Source of the DNA: Primulina eburnea
Taxonomy: Eukaryota; Streptophyta; Magnoliopsida; Lamiales; Gesneriaceae
Length of the DNA: 64,000 nt
Assembly (NCBI RefSeq): GCF_022965805.1
Contig: NC_133104.1
Span: 21,526,912 to 21,590,911 of the forward strand
Direction of reading: 5' to 3'
The number at the start of each line of letters is the position of its first letter. The first letter of the stretch is position 1. The translations under genes and the position numbers were made by a program. The notes under the pieces were generated by a model. It saw only the letters and a program-made list of their open reading frames with translations, made no database searches and was not told where the DNA came from. This document shows, in pieces, positions 34,386 through 47,600 of this stretch.

Positions 34386-35013
34386 CCCTTTGACCCTATA
34401 AGATTGAGATACAATTTGATAGTTGGTACCCGTTTCTTTGGGTCCTTTGAGGTTAGTAGTAGTTGGGGATTTGGGGATCCATTTCCAATAGCTATTCTTA
34501 TTGTGTTGGTGTCTAAGTTTCTTGCATTTAGGTCTTATGTGGCCTATCTTACAACAGTAAGTGCATGTTGGTGGTGTTCTTAGTTTTGCCTTTGCGATAA
34601 GACTAGCGAAGTTGACTGATTTCTTTTCATATCCTAGACCTCCTTTGTCGAAGTTACACCTTTGCATGCTCAAGAGGTTTTCTAGTTTACCGCTACTCAC
34701 ATTGAACTTGTTGAAGGCTTTCTCTAAGTCTCTTAGGTTTGTCTTGAGCTTAGTGTTGTCATGCATCCTAGCTTCTAGTTCAGTTTTAAGTTGCTTATTC
34801 TCATTTCTAAGTGACTTAGCCTTATTGTACATACTAGTGTAAGCGGAGAGTAATTCATCGTAAGAGGGTACCTCGTCGTCATCCGAGTCGGTCAGATGAT
34901 CTTCCTTTGCCATGAAGCATAGGGTAGACTCCTCTTCGTTGTCGCTGTCGCTCCACGTGGCTAGAAGGGTCTTCTTCTTGTCTTTGCCGGCCTTCTTCTT
35001 GGAGGGACACTCG
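34386..35013 (-). pseudogene. E gag, C-terminal part
   Basis: Resumes gag after insertion F with ECPSKKKAGK, completing the zinc knuckle begun at 53447. An acidic patch (DSDNEEES, DSDDDE) precedes a coiled coil (NENKQLKTELEARMHD, residues 40-95 of this part). A second finger (CTYCCKIGHIRPKC) and the linker to protease follow. Same order as H gag. Confidence 0.88.
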
Positions 35014-35018
35014 TTTGC
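35014..35018. repeat. Target duplication TTTGC flanking F (second copy 53442-53446)
   Basis: Identical 5-mers. Removing F restores the gag zinc knuckle CYNCQQKGHYAN-ECPS of E. Confidence 0.96.
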
Positions 35019-36462
35019 TGTGGGGACCCGGGTTCTAACTCAATTCTTTTGGGATTTAATTGGATCTTTATTATAAATGGCGGGTCAAAAATTTTTCGCT
35101 TTCTAACATTAAATCGAATGTTAACATAAAGCGTCTCATTTTTATTTAAAACAAACATGAGTCAACACTATTACATGACATGATCTAGTAGCCTTACTTG
35201 TTATACATGTTACAATAACAACATAACATCTCTAGTATCAACATAAAACTACTAGTGCAACATCAGAAGTCTTCTGCTACACCCGGCATCTCCACGCTAT
35301 CAACTCTCTCTTCCTCGTCGTGACCCTGATCCTGCCCCACCTGTTGCCATGCACACATACAGACACGACAACAGCCGGATAACTCCGGTGAGAACATATC
35401 CCAGTATAAAACATGGATGCATGCAATGTAAATATCATATACAAAAGCATAGCATATGTAACAAGTAACATGAATATAAATCTAAACATGTAGAAGAATA
35501 CAAATCTGTATTCGACAATTCAAATCTTGACTCGACTCTTTTCTAATCTAGGGATCCCGGTGTGAATAAGACGGTCTGTTACCTACCCAACCACTCGGGG
35601 CAACGGTACGTCTTATTCCTAGACTTCGGTCAACTCTGTATCGAGGGTCTACACATATAGCAAATCTGCTTCTATGCGACGATACACCGAAACGTCTAGT
35701 TTTGGCAAGTCTGCCAATCTCTCCTATCTCAAGACTCGAATATAAATCAATAAACGAAACATTACATAATCAATGTAATAACTATCTAGTATGTGATTTA
35801 GGGAAACTCGTATCAAATCTGAATCGAGTTGTGCAATCCCGTGACCACATGAATTATACCTTTCTTGTCGCACTGTCTGTGTCGTAGTCGAAGTCTTGAA
35901 CTCAAATAACCAATACAAATCTGAAATGGCAATGTGTGAACAAACTTATCATAATATATCTCAATCAACTCCATATTCAAAGCTGAATTCGATTCAAATA
36001 CAATTTGACGGCATAACGACGTATTTCTTCGATACCGATAACTCAATAATATCATACTTAATCACCATCAACTCATAATCTCATCTAACATCACTATACA
36101 TGCTGAAATCTGCATATTCTCAATACAATACATGCTGGAATTTCGAAACAACGTCATATAGTATCTGAAAATCAATCCGATAACGTTTCTACGATGCTCA
36201 TACTATCAAGAACGCATTTCTCAACTCAAAACATAATTTTCCCCAACATATGAATTTCGAATCATGCTGGAATTATATAAAACTTACATCCTTTCGTAGC
36301 CAACGATGCAAGGATCACAAATCTTAACTCGGAATATAAATCGGATGGCTAAATCATTCAAAACTACAATTTAAAGAGAAAAAGACATGAAAGCTCCTCC
36401 CTCCCATGCTCTCGGTTCTTAAATCTGAATGAATGAGGAAATGAAGACACATAACCATTTAG

Positions 36463-36468
36463 GCATGC
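36463..36468 (-). promoter_or_regulatory. GCATGC box of F without a clear TATA
   Basis: GCATGC sits 39 bp from the array end, as in A, B and D. What follows in LTR sense reads CTAAATGG rather than a TA tract. The core promoter may be weak or use another start. Confidence 0.4.
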
Positions 36469-36506
36469 AAAGGAACAAGTGTTACGTTTTCCAATCAACA
36501 CGCATT

Positions 36507-36733
36507 ACCGCGAGTGCGGCAGTGTAAGGGCGCGGGTGCGCTGAGCTCTCGGCAGCCATATCATTTTCAGAAATTCACGCACCGCGGGTGCGGCGCTTGC
36601 ACCGCCGTGGGTGCGGTCTCAGCACCGCGGGTGCGGTCGTGCGCGCACCGCGGGTGCGGTGTTACTTCGAAAAATCTCCCAATTTTCTATCACCTACACC
36701 GCGGGGGCGGTAGTCTTAACACCGCGGGTGCGA
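36507..36733 (-). repeat. Phased ACCGCGGGTGCGG array in F 3' LTR (8 words)
   Basis: On the plus strand, words start at 36507, 36529, 36581, 36604, 36624, 36647, 36698 and 36721, giving steps of 22, 52, 23, 20, 23, 51 and 23. In LTR sense this is the CCGCACCCGCGGT word of D with almost the same spacing series. Confidence 0.94.
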
Positions 36734-36834
36734 TGTGGCTTCGGCCCTGCTGCTCAAAATCTCATTTAAACGTCATGCATTCTTACTTCTATGAGTCTAG
36801 CATCAATGCCAGTTGATAATTCTCGAGCCTTACA

Positions 36835-36872
36835 TTTCTCCCCCTCTTAGACAAGAGTTCGTCCTCGAACTC
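36835..36872 (-). other. F polypurine tract and pre-PPT hairpin
   Basis: The PPT complement TTTCTCCCCCTCTTAG is at 36835-36850. The hairpin GAGTTCG-AGGA-CGAACTC at 36855-36872 keeps pairing through a T-A to G-C swap at stem position 3 relative to A. Confidence 0.85.
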
Positions 36873-36936
36873 ATAAGCAAGTAATCATGCAAGTATATTC
36901 AAATCTGTAAAGTCAAAACGGGAAGAAAGACTCACA

Positions 36937-39037
36937 TCATAGGAATAGCTCGGGATGCCTCTGTCTCATCTCAGACTCTGTCTCCCAAGTTGCTTCCTCG
37001 ATGCCATGCCGACTCCATTGCACCTTCACAAGTGGAATGGTCTTAGTTCTAAGCTTCTTTTTCTTTCTATCCAGAATCTGTATCGGTTGCTCAACATAGC
37101 TCAAAGTCTGATCTAGCTCGGCTTCGTCAGGCAGAATGACATGAGAATCATCTGGCATGTATCTGCGCAACATCGATACATGAAAAACATCATGTATACC
37201 TGATAATGAAGGAGGAAGAGCAAGTCTGTAAGCTCGATCGCCAATCTTCTCAAGAATCTCATACGGACCGACGTATCTAGGAGACAACTTTCCTCGCTTG
37301 CCAAATCTGACAACGCCTCTGAAAGGTGAAATCTTCAGAAATACTCTGTCTCCCTGCTCGAATACTAACGGTCTACGTCTAATATTGGCGTACTTCGCTT
37401 GCCTATCCTGTGCCGTTTTCATTCGTTTCTGAATGATCTTCACTTTTTCTGTTATCTCACGAATCATATCAGGCCCCAATTCTGGTACCTCAGAAATATC
37501 ATCCCAGTACAACGGAGATCTGCACTTCTTTCCGTATAAAGCTTCGAACGGTGCCATCTCAATGCTAGTCTGATAGCTGTTGTTGTATGAAAACTCACAC
37601 AACGGCAATGAATCTTGCCAACTAGTACCAAAGTCTAGTACTACAGCTCTCAGCATATCCTCTAGAGTCTGGATAGTCCGCTCTGACTGTCCGTCTGTCT
37701 GGGGATGATAAGCAGTGCTCAGGTGTAAAGTCGTACCCAAAGCCTGCTGCAAACTGTGCCAAAAGTGAGAAGTGAATCGTGGATCACGATCTGATACGAT
37801 CGACTTCGGCACACCGTGCAATCTGACGACATCTCTGACATACAACTCGGCCATCTGATCGTGTCGATAGGTCATCCGGTACGGAATAAAACACGCTGAT
37901 TTGGTCAGTCTGTCTATCACAACCCAAATCGCGTCACAGCCCCGCGAAGATCGAGGTAACTTCGTCACGAAATCCATGGAAATGTGGTCCCATTTCCATT
38001 CAGGAATAGACAAACTCTGAAGTAGACCTCCGGGCTTCTTTCTCTCTGCCTTCACCTGTTGGCAATTCAGACATCTAGACACAAATTCTGCAATGTTTGT
38101 CTTCATCTGTTTCCACCAGAATTGTGTCTTCAAGTCATTGTACATCTTCCTGCCTCCAGGATGAATGCTGAACCGACTACCATGTGCCTCCGACATGATC
38201 TGTCGTCTCAAATCTGAAACATCTGGCACCACTAGACGGTTATGCACATACAGAACAGAATCTCTGACCTGATATTCTGAGATATGACCAGCTCTGACCA
38301 TATCAATCGATTTCTGCACACTCGGATCAGTTCTCTGTGCTTCTTTGATCCTCAAAATCAAGTCTGGCTCAATCTGAATCGCAGCAAGTCGCAACGGTCT
38401 ACTCTCTGTATTAAATGTCAATCCAGACAAGCAACAATCTTCTACTAAACTCGATACACCTATAGTCGACAAGGACAAAGAACATACCTTTCGACTCAAG
38501 GCGTCTGCCGCTGCATTCGACTTCCCTGGATGGTACTTGATCTCGCAATCAAAATCTTTCAGCAGATCAAGCCATCGTCGCTGCCTCATGTTCAACTCTG
38601 ACTGAGAAAAGAGATACTTCAAGCTCTTATGATCGGAATAGATCTCAAATTTCTCACCATACAGATAGTGACGCCAGATCTTGAGTGCAAATACAATCGC
38701 CGCCAATTCAAGATCATGAATCGGATAACGAGTCTCGTGTGGCTTCAGCTGTCTAGAGGCGTACGCTATCACGTGCCCTCGCTGCATCAGAACACATCCA
38801 AGCCCTCTGTGAGATGCATCACAATATACAACGAACTCACCTGTACCTGATGGAATCGTCAAGACAGGCGCACTAGTCAGCCTCTTCTTCAGCTCTACAA
38901 AACTAGTTTCACAATCTTCAGACCACACAAACGGCATATTCTTCTGTGTCAACTGGGTGATAGGCTTCGCTATACTGGAGAAATCTCGAATAAAACGACG
39001 ATAATACCCGGCTAGACCCATGAAACTGCGTATCTCA
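36937..39037 (-). pseudogene. F RT end, RNase H, integrase and chromodomain-like tail
   Basis: From [15 protein letters not shown] at the frameshift to the natural stop. RNase H ([21 protein letters not shown]), HHCC ([20 protein letters not shown]), DDE core ([28 protein letters not shown]), GPY (RYVGPYEIL), and tail [14 protein letters not shown]. This segment has no internal stop and is the best preserved integrase of the A/B/F group here. Confidence 0.94.
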
Positions 39038-41456
39038 GCACAGAAGTCGGTCTCGGCCAACTGATCACAGCCTCAACTTTACTCGGATCTACCGCAATAC
39101 CATCTCCAGATATAATATGCCCCAAGAAGACAACCTGTTGCAGCCAGAATTCACACTTGGACAGTTTGGCATACAACCGCTCATTCCTCAAAGTCTTCAA
39201 TACAATTCTCAGATGATCTGCATGCTCAGTCAAACTCTTCGAATACACCAAAATGTCGTCAATAAACACAATCACAAATTCATCTAAATATCTCTGAAAA
39301 ATGCGGTTCATCAAACTCATGAACACCGCAGGTGCATTCGTCAAACCGAAAGGCATAACAACAAACTCGTAATGTCCATACCTGGTTCGAAATGCAGTCT
39401 TTGGAATATCAACGTCTCTAACTCGGAGCTGATGATACCCTGATCTCAAATCGATCTTCGAGTATACCGAAGATCCCTGTAGTTGATCAAACAAGTCGTC
39501 GATGCGCGGCAAAGGATACTTGTTCTTCACTGTTGCCTTATTCAACTGCCTGTAATCAATACACAGTCGCATCGAGCCATCTTTCTTTCGAACAAAAAGC
39601 ACCGGAGCACCCCAAGGTGATACACTGGGTCTGATATATCCCTTGGACAGAAGATCCTCCAACTGTGCTTTCAACTCTTTCAGCTCTATCGGCGCCATCC
39701 TATACGGAGCTCTCGAAATAGGAACAGAACCGGGCATAAGATCTATGCTGAAATCAACCTCTCGAACCGGAGGCAACCCTGGAATCTCATCAGGAAAAAC
39801 ATCTGCAAACTCGCAAACCACTGGCAAATCTGCCAATGCTGGGCTCGACTTCAGTAGGTCTACTGAATATACGAGAAAGCCCTCTGCTCCTCTCTGAAGC
39901 AATCTACTCATAGTCAGGGCAGATACTAAGGGAATCCGAGATCTGGAGCCCTTGCCGTAGAATTTCCACTCGTCTGTCATCTCGGGTCTGAATCTGACAA
40001 TCTTGTGGAAACAATCTACCGTGGCCCTGTACTTGGTCAACATGTCTATGCCAACTATACAGTCAAAATCAGCTAAACCAAGTACTACACAATCAAGATC
40101 AATCTCATGCCCCTCAAACTGAAGCATACAGTGTCTAACAGTAGTCACAGATATCAAACCACTTCCCAACGGAGAAGCTATAGACACTACTGTCGACAAC
40201 GACTCAACAGGCAATGAATGTCTCAATGCAAAATGTTCAGATATAAATGTATGAGATGCCCCTGTGTCTATCAACACATATGCAGGATAACCGCAAAGGA
40301 AACAATTACCTGCAATGACGTCATCTGGCGCCTCCTGCGCCTGTTCCTCTGTCAGGGCAAAGACACGTGCCTGCTGTCGAGGAGGCTGACTCACAGTCTG
40401 ACTACCTCCTGGCCTCTGCTGAGTCTGTGTGGAGGGTGGCTGAAAGGAGTGTACAGAAGATGCCTGTCTCTCCATCTGTGGCGCTGCAGCAGACGATCCT
40501 GTACTCTGGAATCGCTGAGAACTCCTCTGTGGGCACACTCTGGCGAAATGCCCCTGCTGTCTGCAGATATTGCAGCGTCCCAGAACTCCTTGACACTGCT
40601 CCGTCGCATGTCGCCCTCCGCACGAACCACAGTATGCACCACTATAATCTGACCCCTGACCTCTCTGTCGAGATCCACCCGAACTCGATGAACTGCTCCC
40701 GGATTTCTTAAATTGTTTGCCCTTAGCCTTCAGAAAATCCTTCTTGCCACTACCACTAGCTCCACTGTCAAAACGAGGAGGAGGTGGTGGAAACTGTACG
40801 GTAGTAGGATGTGGCGGTCTCTGCCCCTGAACCCCGTAGGAAGCCCCTCGCTGCCTGATCAAGCCAGCCTCTGCTCCCTTCGCTCGATTCAATGCCTCTG
40901 AAAAAGTACTAGGCCGGCCCGTGTTCACCAAAGTAAAGACATCGGGATTCAGCCCGTTGATGAACTGATCGGCCACTGCCTCGTCGTTTCCGGCCACATG
41001 CGGTGCAAATCGTAGCAATGCAGAAAATTTCGCAACATACTCCTCGATGTTCCACTGTCCCTGCTTCAGATTCGCAAATTCAGCTCCCTTATCTTTCCGG
41101 TAGGAGACGGGGAAGAAGCGCTGATAGAACTCATCTTTAAAACCTTTCCACGTGATATCAATGCCTCGGTGCTCCAAGGCTCTCTTCGTAGTCAACCACC
41201 AGCTCTTTGCAACCTCTTGCATCTGATGGCCTATCAACTTCACACGTCGTTCGTCAGTGTAAGCCAAAGACTCAAACAGCATCTCGATATCATCAAGCCA
41301 GCTCTCGCACTCTACTGCACTCTCTGTGCCCTTCAGGGTAGGCGGATGGAAAGACTAAAATCTCTTCAATAAGGTCTCCATCGGCGTAGCGGTAACATCC
41401 ATCTGTGCACCGGACGTGCTACCCTGCTCTGGCTGTGGCACTCGTCTAGGCGGCAT
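39038..41456 (-). pseudogene. F gag, protease and reverse transcriptase
   Basis: ATG at 41456 (MPPRRVPQPEQG). Codon 34 is TAG (41355-41357), where A and B have CAG in KRFQSF. From there it is open through gag, two knuckles ([28 protein letters not shown]), protease [11 protein letters not shown] (about 40280) and [11 protein letters not shown] (about 39260). A one-base deletion near 39038 (GTGCTGAG instead of GTGCCTGAG) shifts the frame before EIRSFMGL. A start at 41282 would give a truncated gag and is not the native start. Confidence 0.94.
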
Positions 41457-41695
41457 AAATCTGATCATCAAACTGATTAGTACACAACCAATATCATCTG
41501 TCTCAGCCCTCCTCTGATCATATACCTCTGATCGAGAATTGGTTCTGATTCAGGCTTGAAATGCTGTAAATCAATTCAGATAATACAACCACATACAATA
41601 GGGAAAGCAGTAAATCATGCTAGCATCTCAAAAGCAAGGAAGATGACTCGATCTACCCCGCTCATTCTATTCTATCTCAGTCTACAGAACCTACA

Positions 41696-41707
41696 GCTCT
41701 GATACCA
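41696..41707 (-). other. Primer binding site of F
   Basis: The complement is TGGTATCAGAGC, five bases from the 5' LTR. The leader between it and gag (41457-41695) has no ORF. Confidence 0.93.
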
Positions 41708-41712
41708 CCTGT

Positions 41713-42023
41713 TGTGGGGACCCGGGTTCTAACTCAATTCTTTTGGGATTTAATTGGATCTTTATTATAAATGGCGGGTCAAAAATTTTTCGCTTTCTAA
41801 CATTAAATCGAATGTTAACATAAAGCGTCTCATTTTTATTTAAAACAAACATGAGTCAACACTATTACATGACATGATCTAGTAGCCTTACTTGTTATAC
41901 ATGTTACAATAACAACATAACATCTCTAGTATCAACATAAAACTACTAGTGCAACATCAGAAGTCTTCTGCTACACCCGGCATCTCCACGCTATCAACTC
42001 TCTCTTCCTCGTCGTGACCCTGA
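41713..42023 (-). repeat. F 5' LTR, distal part before G
   Basis: Identical by eye to 35019-35329. The last five bases (CCTGA, 42019-42023) are the target of G. Confidence 0.95.
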
Positions 42024-44104
42024 TGAAAGCGGACCGGTTACGGAGGCCGGAAACGCAACGGAAGCGAAAAATTAAATTTTATGCACAAATTTTCGGCCCC
42101 CTAGAGTTTTGGTGCAATATTTACAAAACAAACTTAAAAACATGCATAGGGTGTTAGAAAGTTTGTTACCTATCAACTTCAAGAAGTTGATGATGGCTCC
42201 AACTTAGTTGCAAGCAACTAAGCTCTTCTTGGCAAGATAAGATCTACAAGCAAACCTCCTTCCTCTTCAAGAATTAGGCCCACCACTTTACCAAGATAAG
42301 TCCCCTCAAGTTTTGCACTAGAAAAACTTGAGGATTTTTCAAAGAGATGATTTTTGCTCCAAGAAAATGAAGAACAAAAGAGAAAGAAAAATGGAGAGAA
42401 AATCCTCTAGGAATTTCGGCCAAGTGAAGTGAATTGGGAGAGGGAAGATTAGCCTTGGGTGTTACAAAAGTTGTCTCTCAAAAGTTGCATGCTTTTTGAA
42501 TATTTTATTAAAAAGTAATCAAGGCTCTTCACCTCCCAAGCATGCAATCCCTACATGTCTCACTTGTATATAATATGGTTTTTTAACACATTAAAAACCA
42601 TAGACTAAATTTTATTATCCCAAACACATTTGAGATAAATTAAATATTACTTGATTTTACTCAAGTCCCACTAGTTAAATAATTATTTAAATTGAGCTCT
42701 ACAAGACTCAATATTATTTAATTAATTCAACACTTGAATTAATTTAATTATTTAGACTCTACTAGGTCCACTAGTGTTTAATTAATTCAACACTTGAATT
42801 AATTTAATTTAGTCCACAACAATGTTTATGAAAATCACAATTTTCAACTACATTATTTTCTTGGCCAAATTTTAATCTTAGGAACACTTCCATAAATTAA
42901 AATTTATATTTCTCTCATAGAAGTCATACTTCTAATTTTCTTTACGCTTATAAACACATTTATAAGCCGTTCAACACATTGAACTATTTTACTTCTCTTC
43001 GGGACTTACTAAGCAAGTACTTGTGTGGCCCTCAATGGTTCATTGATACAACTAGCCGTGGGTTCACATCTCAATGTGATTCGGACTAAACATGTCCTTA
43101 TACGAGCATACCCCAATTGCTCCATTCTCACTTATCAACTCCTTGATAGTAAGAACGTCAGAACTCAAGTCTGATAGTACCCAACCAATCACGTTAAGCG
43201 CCTAGCAGCATCGCTTACGTGATTCCCTAGGTATCACATGATAGTGCCTGCAAGAACCATTCAATTATGGTTAGCGTACAGTACGGTCCCTTCAACTCAT
43301 ATATCCCGACCGATTCGACAACTATTGGTTTATCGAGAGTTGTCAATGAATCGATACTATGTGTCATGTCGTGGTTGCATCGATGGTGTAATCTATGAAA
43401 CCCCTTTCATAATTACCACCATACTCTGATCAGAGATTTCAACCCACACATACATGATAAACACATAGGATATCCATACCCGTAGGTAAGCGGTGAATCC
43501 CCGACTACAATGCATCGACTCCTATATGTTTCGCCGTAACACCCAACCTTGCCACCTAATGACCCCATAAGAGTCGGTAAACAAGTCAAAGTGAAACGCT
43601 AGCACATAGAGTCTCAATGTTGTCCCGGGTCATAAGGACTAATTCTGTACAACCATAAACCAGGACTATTCCACTCGATAAGTGAGAACCACTTGGAAAG
43701 TCCTTTTATGGAGGGTTGTTCAGTGCACTCTACAAGGAGCACCTATCTGCATGCTCGGACATCACAATGTCCCCTACCAATGAAACATGGTACTCACATC
43801 GCAGATACTAGTCTCTAACTCGAGCGGCCTTTATCCTTCTTAGTGGCGGCTGAATCGACTAGGAACGGTTTAGAATATACAGTATTCCAAATATGAGTTT
43901 CATGATACTCATCATATGAGCATCTCATATTCTTTCTACTATTTGTATATTCAAGGACTTTATCTATGCAACTAGCATGGGTATAAAGATAAAGATGCGC
44001 CAAATTAATAAATTGAAATATTATTAAAATAAAGATCGTTTATACAAAGAGTTTCATTGTGAACAGTCGGCCAACACTTGGCTCGACGTGCACCTACTCT
44101 AACA
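42024..44104 (-). repeat. G 3' LTR (2081 bp)
   Basis: In coding sense TGTTAGAGTAGG at 44104 to GCTTTCA at 42024. Unlike the other LTRs it shows no CpG palindrome array. The open frames at 43238 and 43815 recur exactly in the other LTR and are not genes. Confidence 0.97.
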
Positions 44105-44115
44105 ATCTCCCACTT
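44105..44115 (-). other. G polypurine tract
   Basis: The complement AGTGGGAGATT abuts the LTR start, four bases from the end of the RNase H frame. Confidence 0.8.
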
Positions 44116-44118
44116 GCA

Positions 44119-44631
44119 CTAGAGCCAACTACCTATATACTTTAGACCCATTGATTCGCGATGCTTCTCGAACGATGGTCCTGGTAAAGGCTTAGTTAGT
44201 GGATCAGCAACATTATCTGCGGAGCCGACTTTGTCAATCACGACATCTCCTCTTTCCACGATCTCTCTGAGGATGTGGTACTTTCTCAATACGTGTTTGG
44301 ACTTCTGATGAGACCTTGGCTCCTTCGCCTGAGCTATGGCTCCCGTGTTGTCGCACATCACCGGGATAGGAGCAACTCCATTTGGAATGACGCCCAACTC
44401 TTGGACGAAATTCCTAATCCAAACAGCCTCCTTTGCTGCAGCCGATGCAGCAATGTATTCTGCCTCAGTGGTGGAATCCGCAGTACTGTCTTGCTTGGAA
44501 CTCTTCCAAGAGACAGCACCACCATTGAGCATGAATATGAATCCGGAGGTTGACTTCGAGTCATCAACATCGCTTTGGAAGCTAGAGTCGGTATAGCCTT
44601 CCAATTTTAGTTCTCCACCCCCATAGACCAA
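44119..44631 (-). pseudogene. G RNase H, in shifted frame
   Basis: [51 protein letters not shown] and [13 protein letters not shown] are the classic copia RNase H. It is separated from the main frame by a run of six A (plus strand 44630-44635) where five would restore reading. This may be a real mutation or an assembly error. Confidence 0.93.
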
Positions 44632-47600
44632 AAAACAACTTATTGGTCCTTCTCAAATACTTGAGGATGTCTTTCACAGCTTTCCAGTGTGGAAGACCGG
44701 GGTTGGATTGATATCTACTCACTACACTTAGTGCAAATGCCACGTCAGGACGTGTAGATATCATCCCATACATGATACTACCAATAGCCGAAGCATACGG
44801 AATTCGTGTCATCGCCGCTATCTCTGCATCAGTCTTGGGAGACATAGACTTGGATAGGGACACGCCATGACACATTGGTAGATGTCCTCTCTTGGACTCA
44901 TCCATCGAGAACCGCTTCACGATGGTATCAATGTATGTGGACTGGGTGAGACCAAGCAATCTTTTTGATCTATCTCTATAGATCTGTATTCCCAATACAA
45001 AAGATGCTTCACCCAAGTCCTGCATTGAGAACTTACTTGCTAACCATATCTTTGTTGATTGCAACATTCCTACATCATTCCCAATGAGTAGAATGTCATC
45101 AACATAAAGAACAAGGAATGTCACCGCACTCCCACTGACCTTCTTATACACACAGGGTTCCTCAGGATTCTTAGTAAAACCAAACTCTTTGATTGTACTA
45201 TCGAATCTGAGGTTCCAACTCCTCGATGCCTGCTTAAGACCATAAATAGATCTTTGAAGTTTGCATACCATATGCTCACTTCCGATAGATGTGAAACCCT
45301 CAGGTTGAGACATGTAAATCTCTTCCTTAATATCCCCATTAAGGAAGGCTGTCTTAACATCCATCTGCCATATCTCATAGTCATACCATGCAGCTATGGC
45401 TAGCAATATCCTAATGGACTTGAACATCGCAACTGGAGAAAAGGTTTCCTCATAGTCAACACCTTGCCTTTGAGTATACCCTTTTGCTACCAATCGCGCT
45501 TTGAAGGTCAATACCTTCCCATCCGCCCCAAGTTTCCTCTTGTAAATCCATTTACACCCTATGGGAACAGTTCCCTCAGGTGGATCCACAAGATTCCACA
45601 CTTGGTTCGAATGCATGGAATTCATCTCAGATTCCATTGCTTCAAGCCACTTGGATGAATCAGCATCCGATAACGCTTCCTTGAAGGTCCTTGGATCACA
45701 TCCAAGATTAGGCTCATCATGGCCCTCTTCAAGAAGCAGACCATACCTCACAGGTGGTCTCGAGACTCTCTCGGTTCTTCTAGGAGCTTGTATCTCCTCA
45801 CTTAGCTCATTGGGTGTGGGTTCTACAACTGTGGGTGCCTCTCGAACCTCTTCGAGTTCTATCATCTCGCCTTTTCTATCTAATAGAAATTCCTTTTCCA
45901 AAAAGGTTGCGTTCCTAGAAACAAACACCTTTGTTTCTTGGGGATGATAGAAATAATATCCAATGGAATTTCTTGGATATCCCACAAAGTAGCATAAAAT
46001 GGATCGACTATCCAATTTATCTCCCACTGTCTGCTTCACATAAGCAGGACACCCCCATATTCTTAGATAAGAATACTTGGGAGGCTTACCCATCCATATC
46101 TCATATGGAGTCTTGTCAACTGCCTTTGTATGGACATTGTTCAACAACATTGCCGCTGTTTCAAGCGCATATCCCCAAAAGGATGGCGGCAACTCTGTGA
46201 ACCCCATCATAGACCGAACCATGTCCATCAAGGTCCGGTTACGACGCTCCGAAACACCATTCAACTGCGGTGTAGCGGGCGGAGTCCACTGCGAGAGAAT
46301 CCCATTCTCTCTAAGATACTCTTGGAACTCGGCACTCAAGTACTCACCACCTCGATCCGATCGAAGTGTCTTGATGCTTCGTCCCAATTGTTTCTCTACT
46401 TCACTTCTGAATTCTTTGAACCTTTCAAAGGCTTCAGACTTGTATTTCATCAAATACACATACCCATACCTCGAATGGTCATCGGTAAAGGTGATGAAGT
46501 AGGCATGTCCATGCTTAGTGGTGATGCTAAGCGGACCGCACACATCGGTATGGATCAAATCCAATAACCCTTTGGCTCGCTCCGCATGGCCCTTAAAGGG
46601 AATTTTGGTCATCTTTCCTTTCAGACAGGATTCACAAGTCGTGAGAGCGTTAATATCAGACATATCAAACATGCCAACTCCCACTAGCTTGTTCATCCTT
46701 CTTAGGGAAATATGACCTAATCGAGCATGCCATAGTTGTGCCGAATTAAGAGTATCTTGTTTGCGCTTATTTGTTGTTGTTATTGCTTGGACATTGTTAA
46801 GTGGAATATCTTTCAATTTTAAGGTATAGAGATTGTTTTCAAGTTCACCCGTACCAACTAAACATTCATTCTTATAAATATTGCAAACACCTTTGCAAAA
46901 TAAACAAGAAAATCCATCAATATCAAGCATCGAAATGGAAATAATGTTTTTAACCAAGTCTGGTACATACAAAACATCTCTCAAAATAAGCTTAAAATCA
47001 TTGTTCAATATTAAATAAACATCTCCAATGGCCTTGGCAGCAACTCTTGCCCCATTGCCCATCCTCAAGAAGGTCTCACCCTCTCGGAGCCTCCTACTTC
47101 TTCCCATCACCTGCAAATCATTACAGAGATGTGAGCCACAGCCGGTATCCAATACCCAAGAAGTAGAGTTAATCGAGATGTTAACTTCAATATAGAACAT
47201 ACCTTTGGCAGAACCCTTCTGCGCAAGATATTCCCTGCAGTTACGCCTCCAATGTCCAGGCTTCTTGCAGTGATGACAGATGTCGACTGTCTTCTCAGCC
47301 TTGGCTGGCGCGGCTGCCACGATGGGACTCGAAGTCTGCCTCTTCAAGGGCTCGCTCTTCTTGGTACGCTGGAAAGAACGCTTCTTTCCCTTCCCAGGTG
47401 GACCAGTCTTCGTGCCAGATGAAGAGCCCACATAAAGAACCGGCTTCTCCTTCTTAATCGTGGACTCAAAGGTCACAAGCATGTTCACCAACTCTTCAAG
47501 GCTGGGCTCAAGCTTGTTCATATTGAAGTTCACGACAAAAGGATCGAAAGAGCTGGGCAATGACAACAGCAACACATCCGTGGTCAACTCCGATGGCAAG

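Larger units (their letters stand above)
35019..36834 (-). repeat. F 3' LTR (1816 bp)
   Basis: In coding sense TGTAAGGCTCGAG at 36834 (same opening as A) to CCCCACA at 35019. It has the CCGCACCCGCGG-type array but no strong TATA. Confidence 0.96.

Noticed and set aside
35277..36078. Short frames in the F LTR, also at 52309-52685
   Set aside because: LTR by-products. No conserved domain and identical in both copies.
41700..41710. tRNA gene near the primer sites
   Set aside because: Only the 12-base complement to a tRNA 3' end is present, with no cloverleaf.
43238..43429. 63-codon frame, also at 51065-51256
   Set aside because: An LTR by-product of G, with no coding signature.
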